The notes under the pieces are model-generated. The model did not search any database. It was not told where the DNA came from and was given only the letters and a program-made list of their open reading frames with translations. 64,000 nucleotides of DNA from Burkholderia cepacia. Lineage in GTDB: Bacteria > Pseudomonadota > Gammaproteobacteria > Burkholderiales > Burkholderiaceae. Positions 26,625-34,052 of this stretch are shown piece after piece. The position numbers and the translations under genes are program-made. Every line of letters starts with the position of its first letter. The stretch's first letter is position 1. The stretch spans positions 1 to 64,000 of the forward strand of contig NZ_LDWR01000063.1 in assembly GCF_001039005.1 (NCBI RefSeq), given 5' to 3'.

Positions 26625-27682
26625 TCGTCGGCACGCGCGACCCGTTCGGTTTCGATCGTCTGCACTACCATCCGCGCAGCGGCGTGTCGGCGTCCGGCAT
26701 CCATGCCGTGCTGCATGCGTCGGGGCAGCCGGCCGGCGCGCCGGACACGGCCGCCATCGCGGGCTACCTGAGCGGCGAGCGTCCCATCGGTCGCACCGTG
26801 CTGCGCGACGTGCTGGCGGTGCCGCCCGGCCATGCGCTGGTCCGTTCGCCGCAAGGGCTGACTGTGCAGCCGGCGCCCGAACGGCCGCAGCGCGCCGATC
26901 TGGAAACCGTGCTGCGCGCGTCGCTGCAGCGCGCGCTCGACAGCGGCAAGCGCGTCGCGCTGGCGCTGAGCGGCGGACTCGATTCGGCGCTGCTGCTGGC
27001 ATTGCTGCGCGAACTCGGCGCGCAGCGGCACGTGACGTCCTACATCCTCGCGACCGACATGCCGGACTATTGCGAACGCGATGCGGCACTCGAACTGGCT
27101 GAGCAGATGCAGGCGACGGTGAAGATCGTGCGCACGAACGAGGCCGATTTCGTGGCCGCGCTGCCGCGAACGACCCATGCGGTCGAGGAACCGATGTTCA
27201 ACCTGCATCCGGTCGCCAAGCTGCTGCTGGCCGAGGCGATGGCCGCGGATGGTGTCGAGGTCGCCATCACCGGCGACGGTGCGGACCAAGTGTTGCGCCG
27301 CGACCGGTCGGCCAACTACCTGCCGCTGTGCCATGCGTTGTTCGATGCGGCGTCGGTCGACCTGCATCCGCCGTTTGTCGACGCCTCCGTCGTCGCGCAT
27401 CTGACGAGCATCGAACCCGACCTGAACAAACAATGCCTGCGCGATCTCGGTGCGCGCCTGAACCTGCCGGACCGTCTCGTGCACGGCCCCAAGCGCGGGC
27501 GGCTCGCGCCGGCGATGGACCTCGCGGCGCTGCTCGATCGCGACCGCGCGTGCACGCTGGCCGACACGCTCGGTCTTGCCGCGCCCACGCTGCAGGCGGA
27601 TACCGAACGCGTGCTGTGGACGACGCTGATGCTGATCCTCGATCACTTCGATCATCGCGATGCCGCGCATCGCCCAACCTGA
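26621..27682 (+). CDS. Asparagine synthetase-like ATP-dependent amidotransferase lacking the glutaminase domain
   Basis: A 353-residue protein with the ATP pyrophosphatase half of AsnB. The PP-loop SGGLDS is at residues 117-122 and GDGADQV at 218-224, where AsnB has GEGADEL. The N-terminal ~100 residues match only the end of the class II glutaminase domain (RDPFGFDRLHYH, then LPGH-like VPPGHALV). Cys2 and the glutamine-binding part are missing. This is not a frameshift, as the ATG overlaps the rSAM stop by four bases. Such truncated members (compare beta-lactam synthetase and lasso cyclase) activate a carboxylate by adenylation and close an amide with an amine other than glutamine-derived ammonia. 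Confidence 0.8.
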   Translation: MIVGTRDPFGFDRLHYHPRSGVSASGIHAVLHASGQPAGAPDTAAIAGYLSGERPIGRTVLRDVLAVPPGHALVRSPQGLTVQPAPERPQRADLETVLRASLQRALDSGKRVALALSGGLDSALLLALLRELGAQRHVTSYILATDMPDYCERDAALELAEQMQATVKIVRTNEADFVAALPRTTHAVEEPMFNLHPVAKLLLAEAMAADGVEVAITGDGADQVLRRDRSANYLPLCHALFDAASVDLHPPFVDASVVAHLTSIEPDLNKQCLRDLGARLNLPDRLVHGPKRGRLAPAMDLAALLDRDRACTLADTLGLAAPTLQADTERVLWTTLMLILDHFDHRDAAHRPT

Positions 27683-27689
27683 GCCGCTC

Positions 27690-28895
27690 ATGAAACGCAT
27701 CCTGTTCTGCGTGGTGCCCGAGAAGGGGCACGTCAATCCCTGTATCGGCCCGGCCCAGCATCTGCGCGCCGCCGGCTGCGACGTCGCGTTCTATGCGCCG
27801 GCCGACATCAGCGCGCAGCTCGATGGCGCCGGCGACTTCGCCTTCGTCGGGCCGCGCGAGACGCCCGAACGCCACGACCTGTCGCGCGGCGCGAGCTTCG
27901 CCGCGAACATTCGCGACGCCGACTGGCTGCGGCACTGGATCCGCACGCTGCTGATCGACCTCGCGCCCGCGCAGGTCGACGGTATCCGCGCGGTCCTGCG
28001 CGAATGGCAGCCGGACGTGGTCGTGATCGATCCGCTGCTCTATGCGGCGGCGATTGCGGCCGAGCTGGAAGGCCTGCCGTGGGTCTCGATGTCCAATTCG
28101 CTGAATCCGGTGTTGCCGGACGATCTCGATTCGGAGCTGCTGCGCACGGTGCGCTGGCTCGCACCGGAACGCACGCGCCTGTTCGCGCGCTACGGCCTCG
28201 ACGCGCGTTTTCGCGGTTGCGACATCCTGTCGCCGCATCTGACGCTCGCGTTCACGACCGACGCGCTGGTCGGTGCGCCGCCGCCAGGTGTCGAACTGGT
28301 TGGCCCCGCGCTGCCGTCCGGCCCGCGCGGCGACGAGACGGCGTTTCCGTGGGAACGCCTCGACGCGGATCGCCCGCTCGTCTACATGTCGCTCGGCAGC
28401 CAGCTTTACTACCACCCGGACGTGTTCGCGAAGGTCATCGACGCGACGCGCGCGACGTCGGCGCAACTGGTGCTGTCGGTGGGCGAACTGGTCGATTCGG
28501 ATCTGCTGCCGGCCGGTGACGAGCGCGTCGTCGCGGTGCGTTATGTGCCGCAACTGGCGCTGCTGCAGCGCACGCATGCGTTCGTCAGCCACGGCGGCGC
28601 GAATTCGGTGATGGAGTCGCTCGCGTGCGGCGTGCCGATGCTGCTGTCGCCGTTCTGCAACGACCAGTTCCATTCCGCGCACTTCGTCGAGCGGGCCGGC
28701 GCCGGATGCGTGCTGGATCTGCAGCAGGCTGGTGTGGTGGACATCACCGATGCGCTCGAACGCCTGTTGCGTCCCGGTTCGTTGCGCGAGCATGCGGCGC
28801 GAATCCGCGCGAGCTACGCGCGCGACGGCTCGGCGCAGGCCGCGCGCCTGATCAGCGCACTCGCTTCAGGAAGCCGCCTGGCGACAGCGTCATGA
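27690..28895 (+). CDS. UGT/MGT-type glycosyltransferase (GT1)
   Basis: A 401-residue GT-B glycosyltransferase of the UDP-glucuronosyl/macrolide glycosyltransferase type. The N terminus is FCVVPEKGHVNPCIGPAQHL, a typical acceptor-domain start. The donor-binding C-terminal half has YMSLGSQLYY (about residues 231-240), VPQLALLQRTHAFVSHGGAN and ACGVPMLLSPF...DQ (about 310-330). Enzymes of this group glycosylate small lipophilic or polyketide acceptors. ATG 27690 lies 7 bp after the asparagine synthetase-like stop. Its last 44 bp overlap the end of the convergent methyltransferase gene. Confidence 0.85.
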   Translation: MKRILFCVVPEKGHVNPCIGPAQHLRAAGCDVAFYAPADISAQLDGAGDFAFVGPRETPERHDLSRGASFAANIRDADWLRHWIRTLLIDLAPAQVDGIRAVLREWQPDVVVIDPLLYAAAIAAELEGLPWVSMSNSLNPVLPDDLDSELLRTVRWLAPERTRLFARYGLDARFRGCDILSPHLTLAFTTDALVGAPPPGVELVGPALPSGPRGDETAFPWERLDADRPLVYMSLGSQLYYHPDVFAKVIDATRATSAQLVLSVGELVDSDLLPAGDERVVAVRYVPQLALLQRTHAFVSHGGANSVMESLACGVPMLLSPFCNDQFHSAHFVERAGAGCVLDLQQAGVVDITDALERLLRPGSLREHAARIRASYARDGSAQAARLISALASGSRLATAS

Positions 28896-29541
28896 GCACG
28901 CGGTCCTCGATGTCCTCATCGACCTCGAACCGTGCGTCGCGGGCGAGAAATTCGTGCGCGGCCGTGGCCGGGTTGTTGCCTTTGCCGTATGGCTTGCCGT
29001 CGAACATCGATGCCGGCAGGTACTCCATGATGGTGTCCATCACGATCGCGTAGCTGCCGGGCGTCACGAGTGGCGCATAGCATTCGAGTTCGCGCAGCAC
29101 GTGTGCGTGGGTATGCGTGAGATCGAGGATTGCCATCACGCGCGCGCAGTCGCCGATCTGTGCGCGCACCGACGCGAGCGTGTCGGCCGCGCACGATTCG
29201 CCTTCGATCAGCACCATGCGATGGGCGAGCCGGTGCGATTGCAGGCGTTGCCTGACCTCGTCGCGCAGGCGCGGTTCGATCGCGACGACGCGGCCGCGCT
29301 CGCCCGCCAGTTCCAGCATCGACGCGGAGAACACGACACCGCCGCCCGCCGCGATGCCGGTCTGCACGATGCAGTCGGGGCGCGTGCGCCAGATCAGTTC
29401 CTGGAGCGCGAGCATGTCGCCGGGCAGGTGGAAGAAGCGCTCGCCGAGCCAGCGCGTCTGGAACAGATGGTCGAATTCGGCAGCGCGCGTCAGCCATTCG
29501 ATGTTGATGTCCCGCATGCGGGCCGAAGGACGCTCTGACAT
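28852..29541 (-). CDS. CmcI/cephalosporin-hydroxylase-type SAM methyltransferase
   Basis: A 229-residue protein of the CmcI / rhamnosyl O-methyltransferase family. Motif I is CIVQTGIAAGGGVVFSASML (about residues 57-76), the acidic loop is RVVAIEPRLRD, and ILDLTHTHAHVLREL plus a late IVMDTIMEYLP match CmcI-type sequences. Members methylate sugars or hydroxylated antibiotics. ATG 29541 (MSERPSARM) is chosen; a TTG two codons earlier and an internal ATG (MRDINIEWL) are alternatives. The gene converges on, and overlaps by 44 bp, the glycosyltransferase gene, and is divergent from the second kinase with only 25 bp between start codons. Confidence 0.78.
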   Translation of the reverse strand: MSERPSARMRDINIEWLTRAAEFDHLFQTRWLGERFFHLPGDMLALQELIWRTRPDCIVQTGIAAGGGVVFSASMLELAGERGRVVAIEPRLRDEVRQRLQSHRLAHRMVLIEGESCAADTLASVRAQIGDCARVMAILDLTHTHAHVLRELECYAPLVTPGSYAIVMDTIMEYLPASMFDGKPYGKGNNPATAAHEFLARDARFEVDEDIEDRVLMTLSPGGFLKRVR

Positions 29542-29566
29542 GGTCAATGCAACGAGTAGGAGTGAC

Positions 29567-30526
29567 GTGAAAACGCTGGAATCCTGGCTTCACCGGCACT
29601 GGAACCTCAGGCCGGCGCGCATGCAGGCGCTGTCGTCGGGCCATACTAACAAAACGTATCTCGTCGAGTGCGATGCGGCGCGCGCGGTGCTGCGCGTGTC
29701 GTGGTCCGCCAAGCCGGTCGAGCAGGTGCATCGCGAGGCGTCGATACTCGGCCATCTCGGCCGCTCGCGCACGGCGCCGATGCTGCCTGCGCTGCCGCGA
29801 TTGCGGCCGACCGTGGACGCGCAATCCGGTGTGCGGGCGCCCGATGGAAGCTGGCTGCATCTGTTCGAGCATATCGACGGCAGTCCCGGCTTGCCCGACG
29901 ATGCGCAGGCGGGCGCGCTCGATGCGATGCGCGCACTCGCGCATCTGCATGCGGCGCTGGCGGCGATCCCCGCGAGCGAATCCGCGCCGCTGGCGTGGCT
30001 GTCGGCGCGCCATTCGCGCGTTGCGGCACGTGCGATGCCGTCGCTGCCGGTCGACTTGAGCAGCCATTACGACACGATGATCCGGCGGATCGGCGCGCAT
30101 CTCGACGCCGCGGCACGCTGGTTGACGGGGCCGGTGCATTGGCTGCACGGCGACTATCACGCGGGCAACCTGCTGTATGTGGGCCACGCGGTGAACGGCG
30201 TGCTCGATTTCGACGATGTCGGGCAGGGCGCGCAGTGGCTCGAGGCTGCCTTTGCGTTGTTCGCGCTGTCGCGCGATGCGGGCAGGGACGATCGCTTCGT
30301 GTTCGATGGGCAACGATGGGAAGCGGGGCTGCAGGCCTATGCGGCGACGCGGCGCGATGCTGCGCCGGACTGGATGCGCGATAACCGCGCTGCACTGATG
30401 GCCCTGTTCTGCGCGGACCAGACGCTGATCCATCTGGAAGCCGCACAGCGCGGCCTGTGGATGCCGGGGCCCGGCATCGGATTTCTCGGTGGCTGGTGGC
30501 AATTGCTGGACGGTGCCACGCCCTGA
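29567..30526 (+). CDS. APH-fold phosphotransferase (second of two in the cluster)
   Basis: A 319-residue aminoglycoside/homoserine-kinase-like phosphotransferase. The catalytic loop is HGDYHAGNLLY (about residues 194-204) and the metal Asp motif VLDFDDVG (about 209-216); the N-terminal lobe has ALSSGHTNKTYLVE, a glycine-rich ATP loop equivalent. The start is GTG 29567, preceded by TAGGAG; ATG 29540 in frame would overlap the divergent methyltransferase start. It is unrelated in detail to the first APH of the cluster and more like choline/homoserine kinase type II. The substrate is unknown. Confidence 0.75.
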   Translation: MKTLESWLHRHWNLRPARMQALSSGHTNKTYLVECDAARAVLRVSWSAKPVEQVHREASILGHLGRSRTAPMLPALPRLRPTVDAQSGVRAPDGSWLHLFEHIDGSPGLPDDAQAGALDAMRALAHLHAALAAIPASESAPLAWLSARHSRVAARAMPSLPVDLSSHYDTMIRRIGAHLDAAARWLTGPVHWLHGDYHAGNLLYVGHAVNGVLDFDDVGQGAQWLEAAFALFALSRDAGRDDRFVFDGQRWEAGLQAYAATRRDAAPDWMRDNRAALMALFCADQTLIHLEAAQRGLWMPGPGIGFLGGWWQLLDGATP

Positions 30527-30546
30527 AGCTGGCAGGTCGCCCTGTG

Positions 30547-31122
30547 TCAGTCCCGGACATTCAGGAACAGGCGCACGGCTTCGACCGTATTGGGTCGCGC
30601 TTCGCCATGCCGCGATCCGTCGTGCATGCAGAACAGCACGTCGCGATGCTGTGCCGCGCTGTCGGCGACATGTGCGCGCATCGTGTCGCACAGCGCTTGG
30701 GGCGACGGTGCCGGCCGCTGCCAGTCGTCCAGTATCGCGGTCCAGCCGGTGTGTTCGCGTTGCAACCGCGCGAGCACGCCGGCGCGATTGTCCTGCGGCA
30801 TCAGTCCGTAAGGAAGGCGCAGCGGGATCGCGTCCGGTGCGGGAGTGCCGGCCCGGTGATAGGCCTCGCGAACCAACGCGTCGGTCGCCTCGATTTCGTC
30901 GATTAACACGTCGTCCGGCAGTGCGCCCGGCCTCGCATGCGAATACGTGTGATTGCCGAGCCGATGGCCTTCGCGCGCCATTCGCGCCGCGACGTCGAGC
31001 GCGCCCACCAGGTTCTGGCCGAGCAGGAAGAAGGTCGCCTTGCACGAGGCGTCGCGCAGGACGTCGAGCAAGGGCGGTGTCGAGGGGCCCGGGCCGTCGT
31101 CGAAACTGAGGCGAATGGACAT
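30547..31122 (-). CDS. Polysaccharide deacetylase (NodB homology domain)
   Basis: A compact 191-residue carbohydrate esterase 4 protein, essentially just the NodB domain. The catalytic base motif is SFDDGPGP (residues 6-13) and the metal ligands are in NHTYSH (His58, His62). Later blocks are PLRLPYG for R-PYG and a closing VLFCMHDGSR with the LHD-type His. No signal peptide is visible, which suggests a cytoplasmic small-molecule deacetylase rather than a peptidoglycan or chitin enzyme. That fits deacetylation of an N-acetyl sugar attached by the neighbouring glycosyltransferase, an inference from context. It converges on the second APH gene. Confidence 0.82.
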   Translation of the reverse strand: MSIRLSFDDGPGPSTPPLLDVLRDASCKATFFLLGQNLVGALDVAARMAREGHRLGNHTYSHARPGALPDDVLIDEIEATDALVREAYHRAGTPAPDAIPLRLPYGLMPQDNRAGVLARLQREHTGWTAILDDWQRPAPSPQALCDTMRAHVADSAAQHRDVLFCMHDGSRHGEARPNTVEAVRLFLNVRD

Positions 31123-31246
31123 TGCGTGGAGGGCGCGTCGCGTGAGTGGAACCTGAACGATAGCGCAATCCGACGGTTGACCGGTCGAGCCTCGTCAGTG
31201 AGTGGACGCATGCGTGCGCAACGCGGCCGGCCGACACCGCCCGTGC

Positions 31247-32056
31247 TTAGGCGTCGCAAGCAAGCGCTGGCTCGTCCGGAATCGCCCGCTCCGCCAGCGC
31301 GACGTAATCGCCCGACGCCGTGCGCTCGACCCTTGCATCGACGCGGTACGCGCGCCGCAGGTTCGGCGGCGTCAGCACGTCGGCCGGTGCGCCGTCCGCG
31401 ACGAGTCCGTCGGCGCTCAGCAGCACGAGCCGGTCGCAGAACCGCGATGCGAGATTCAGGTCGTGCATCGCGACCAGCACGATCGCGCCGCGCCGGCGGG
31501 CCGCGTCGCCGACCGCCTCCAGCGCGAGCAATTGCCAGCGCAGGTCGAGCGCGCTGGTCGGTTCGTCGAGCAGCAGCAGCGGCGTGTCGCGCACGAGCAC
31601 CTGCGCGAGCCCGACCATCTGTCGCTGGCCGCCCGACAACCGGTCGAGCGGCGACATCGCCAGCGGGTGCAGCCGCAGCCGCGTGAACACCTGTTGCAAA
31701 CGCCGGTCGTGCGTCGCGTCTGACAGGCCGCCGCAGGTGGCGCGCAACGCGCTGCGCACGGCTTCGTAGACGAGCAGCGACGACGGTTGCGGCAAGGTCT
31801 GCGGCAGATAGCCGACCTGCCGCGTGTGCTCGCGGCGCGACCCGGACAGCAGGTCGAAGCTGCCGAATGCCGCGCGACCGGTCGCGGACGCGAGCCGCGC
31901 CAGCGCGCGCAGCAGCGTCGACTTGCCGACGCCGTTCGGCCCGAGCAGCCCGATCGTCGTGCCCGGCTCGACTGGCGCGAGCGACAGCCCGTCGAGTACG
32001 ACCCGGGCGCCATAGCGGACGCACAGCGCGTCGAGTTGCAGCATCGGCTCAGCCAT
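31247..32056 (-). CDS. Ferric siderophore ABC transporter ATP-binding protein (FecE/FepC type)
   Basis: A 269-residue ABC ATPase that energises import of the ferric siderophore from the periplasm. Walker A is GPNGVGKS (about residues 39-46), the signature LSGGQRQMVGLAQ, Walker B LLLLDEPTSALD, and the switch His is in VAMHDLNLASRF. It is the last gene of the minus-strand uptake operon; its start overlaps the permease stop by 8 bp. The order is binding protein, hydrolase, permease, ATPase, all behind the Fur box at 35211-35233. Confidence 0.93.
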   Translation of the reverse strand: MAEPMLQLDALCVRYGARVVLDGLSLAPVEPGTTIGLLGPNGVGKSTLLRALARLASATGRAAFGSFDLLSGSRREHTRQVGYLPQTLPQPSSLLVYEAVRSALRATCGGLSDATHDRRLQQVFTRLRLHPLAMSPLDRLSGGQRQMVGLAQVLVRDTPLLLLDEPTSALDLRWQLLALEAVGDAARRRGAIVLVAMHDLNLASRFCDRLVLLSADGLVADGAPADVLTPPNLRRAYRVDARVERTASGDYVALAERAIPDEPALACDA

Positions 32057-33113
32057 CGAGCCTCCTGCGCCGGCTGACGAGCAGCATGAACAGCGGCACG
32101 CCGACCAGCGCGGTGATGATGCCGATCGGCAGCGTCACGCCGGGGATCAGCGTCTTGCTGAGCACGGACGCACCGGCCAGCATGATCGCGCCGGCGAGCG
32201 CCGCGCCCGGCAGGTAGTAGCGATGCTCGTCGCCGACCAGCAGCCGCGCGACGTGCGGCCCGACGAGGCCGACGAAACCGATCGTGCCGACGAACGACAG
32301 CGCCGTCGCGGACAGCAGGCTGATGCGCGCAAGCGCGACGAGCCGAAGCCGTTCGACCGCGATGCCCATGCTGCGCGCCTGCTCGTCGCCGGCGCGCAGC
32401 GCCGTCAACGACGCGACGTCGATGCTCGCCCACAGCGTGCAGGCGGCGAACACGCAGGTCAGCAGCACGATCTTGCCCCATGTCGCACGCGCCAGGCTGC
32501 CCATGCTCCAGAACACGATCTGCTGCAACGCATTCGCGTCGGCGATGAACTGCAGCAGCCACAGCAGGGCCTCGAAGCTGAACATCAGGCCGATGCCGAA
32601 CAGTACGACGGTCTCGGTCGTCGCGCCGTGGCGCCACGCGAGCCAGACGATCAGCAGCGTCGCGGCGCTCGCGCACGCGAACGCGCCGAGCGACAGCGCG
32701 ACGTTCTCGTTCCACAGCACCAGGTGCCAGCCGGAAATCACGACGAGCGATGCGCCGACGCTCGCGGCGGCCGACATGCCGAGCGTGAACGGGCTCGCGA
32801 GCGGGTTGTTCAGCACGGTCTGCATTTCGGCGCCGGCGAACCCGAGCGACGCGCCGACGAGCACGGCCATCAGCGCATACGGCAGGCGCACGTCCCACAG
32901 GATCACGCGCTGTTCGAGCGGCAGCCCGTCGGGCCGGAACAGGCCGCCGAGCAGGTCGGCGACCGGGAACGGCGACGGGCCGGTCGAGACGTCGACGACG
33001 AGCAGCGCGACGAGCACGCCTGCGAGCGCGGCCAGCGCACCGACACGCCGCGCGGCGACCGCGCGGTAGCGAAGTCGCAGCGACGGAGATGAAACGGGTG
33101 TCGTCGTGCTCAT
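32049..33113 (-). CDS. Ferric siderophore ABC transporter permease (FecCD family)
   Basis: A 354-residue inner membrane permease with about nine to ten hydrophobic segments. FecCD landmarks are VRLPYALMAVLVGASLGFAGAEMQ, NPLASPFTLGMSAAASVGA, and the late GFVGLVGPHVARLLVG with PIGIITALVGVPLFMLL. It moves the ferric complex across the inner membrane. Only one permease gene is present, so it likely works as a homodimer. Its ATG overlaps the hydrolase stop (ATGA at 33110-33113), and its 3' end overlaps the ATPase start. Confidence 0.94.
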   Translation of the reverse strand: MSTTTPVSSPSLRLRYRAVAARRVGALAALAGVLVALLVVDVSTGPSPFPVADLLGGLFRPDGLPLEQRVILWDVRLPYALMAVLVGASLGFAGAEMQTVLNNPLASPFTLGMSAAASVGASLVVISGWHLVLWNENVALSLGAFACASAATLLIVWLAWRHGATTETVVLFGIGLMFSFEALLWLLQFIADANALQQIVFWSMGSLARATWGKIVLLTCVFAACTLWASIDVASLTALRAGDEQARSMGIAVERLRLVALARISLLSATALSFVGTIGFVGLVGPHVARLLVGDEHRYYLPGAALAGAIMLAGASVLSKTLIPGVTLPIGIITALVGVPLFMLLVSRRRRLDG

Positions 33114-34051
33114 GTGGTCGCCCCGGATGCCGGCTCGATAACCACGCGTGACGCAAGCGCGAGGCTCGGCAGCACGACGCCGCCGTGATCTTCGCCGTCG
33201 ATCAGCCGGAACGCGGCGTCGAGCCCCGGGCGGCCGCCCACCCGCGCGACGAAGTCGCGGGCGGAACTGACCTGCTTGCGTGCCTGCTGGCGGCGCATCC
33301 GTTCGGCGTCGGGGTTCGGTGCACCTTCCTCGAGGCTGCCTGCGGTCACGAGGACGCGCAGCGGCGGTGAGAGCGGGGCGGCTTGCGCGGCGAACCGGTC
33401 GGCATACGGCAGCAGCATGCGCTCGCCCCACCAGATCGACGGGCTTGCGGCCACGTAGCGCCGAAACAGGTGCGCGCGCGTGAGCATCGCGTACAGCGTC
33501 AGCAGGCCGCCGTACGAGTGGCCGAACAGCGTCTGCCGCTCGGGATCGACGGGCAGCTGGCGAGCGAGCCACGGCTGCACGTCGTGCTCGATGAAGTCGA
33601 GGAAGCGGTCCGCGACGACGCCGCGCCCGTTCGGCAACGGCGCGAGCGTGTAGTCGTCCGCGCGCGCGGCCATGTCGTAGGGCCCATCGACCGGATAGCC
33701 GATGCCGATCACGACGGCCTCGGCGTCGCGCGAGCCGTCCGGCCGCGCGCGGCGATTGCGGGTGAGTTGCGCGGCGAGCGGGAACAGCGCATTGCCGTCG
33801 AGCACGGTGAGCACCGGATGGGGCGCCGAGCCGGAATGCTCGGCCGGCAACGCGACGAACAGACGCCGCGTGCGGCCGGCGATCGTCACGTCGAACTGGC
33901 GGCTGTTCGGCACGAAGACCGGCGGCGCGGCGTCGAGGCCGGGCCACGCAGGCATATCGGCGGCGCACGCGGGCGCGAGCCGGCCGCCGAGCGGGCCGGC
34001 CAAGCCGGCGACGAGCAGGGAGCGGCGCATGGAGGAGGCGGGCATCCGCAT
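33110..34051 (-). CDS. IroE/Fes-like alpha/beta hydrolase, exported
   Basis: A 313-residue hydrolase with an N-terminal signal-like segment (RRSLLVAGLAGPLGG...PACAA), so it is likely periplasmic. The nucleophile elbow is GHSYGG with LLTLYAML; YVAASPSIWW and the C-terminal DGEDHGG (catalytic His) match the IroE/ferri-enterobactin esterase group. Family members hydrolyse ester bonds of tri-catechol siderophores to release iron. ATG 34051 follows one base after the binding-protein stop and is preceded by AGGAAGG. It is unclear what ester it would cut if the native siderophore is lysine-amide based. Confidence 0.8.
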   Translation of the reverse strand: MRMPASSMRRSLLVAGLAGPLGGRLAPACAADMPAWPGLDAAPPVFVPNSRQFDVTIAGRTRRLFVALPAEHSGSAPHPVLTVLDGNALFPLAAQLTRNRRARPDGSRDAEAVVIGIGYPVDGPYDMAARADDYTLAPLPNGRGVVADRFLDFIEHDVQPWLARQLPVDPERQTLFGHSYGGLLTLYAMLTRAHLFRRYVAASPSIWWGERMLLPYADRFAAQAAPLSPPLRVLVTAGSLEEGAPNPDAERMRRQQARKQVSSARDFVARVGGRPGLDAAFRLIDGEDHGGVVLPSLALASRVVIEPASGATT

Positions 34052-34052
34052 G

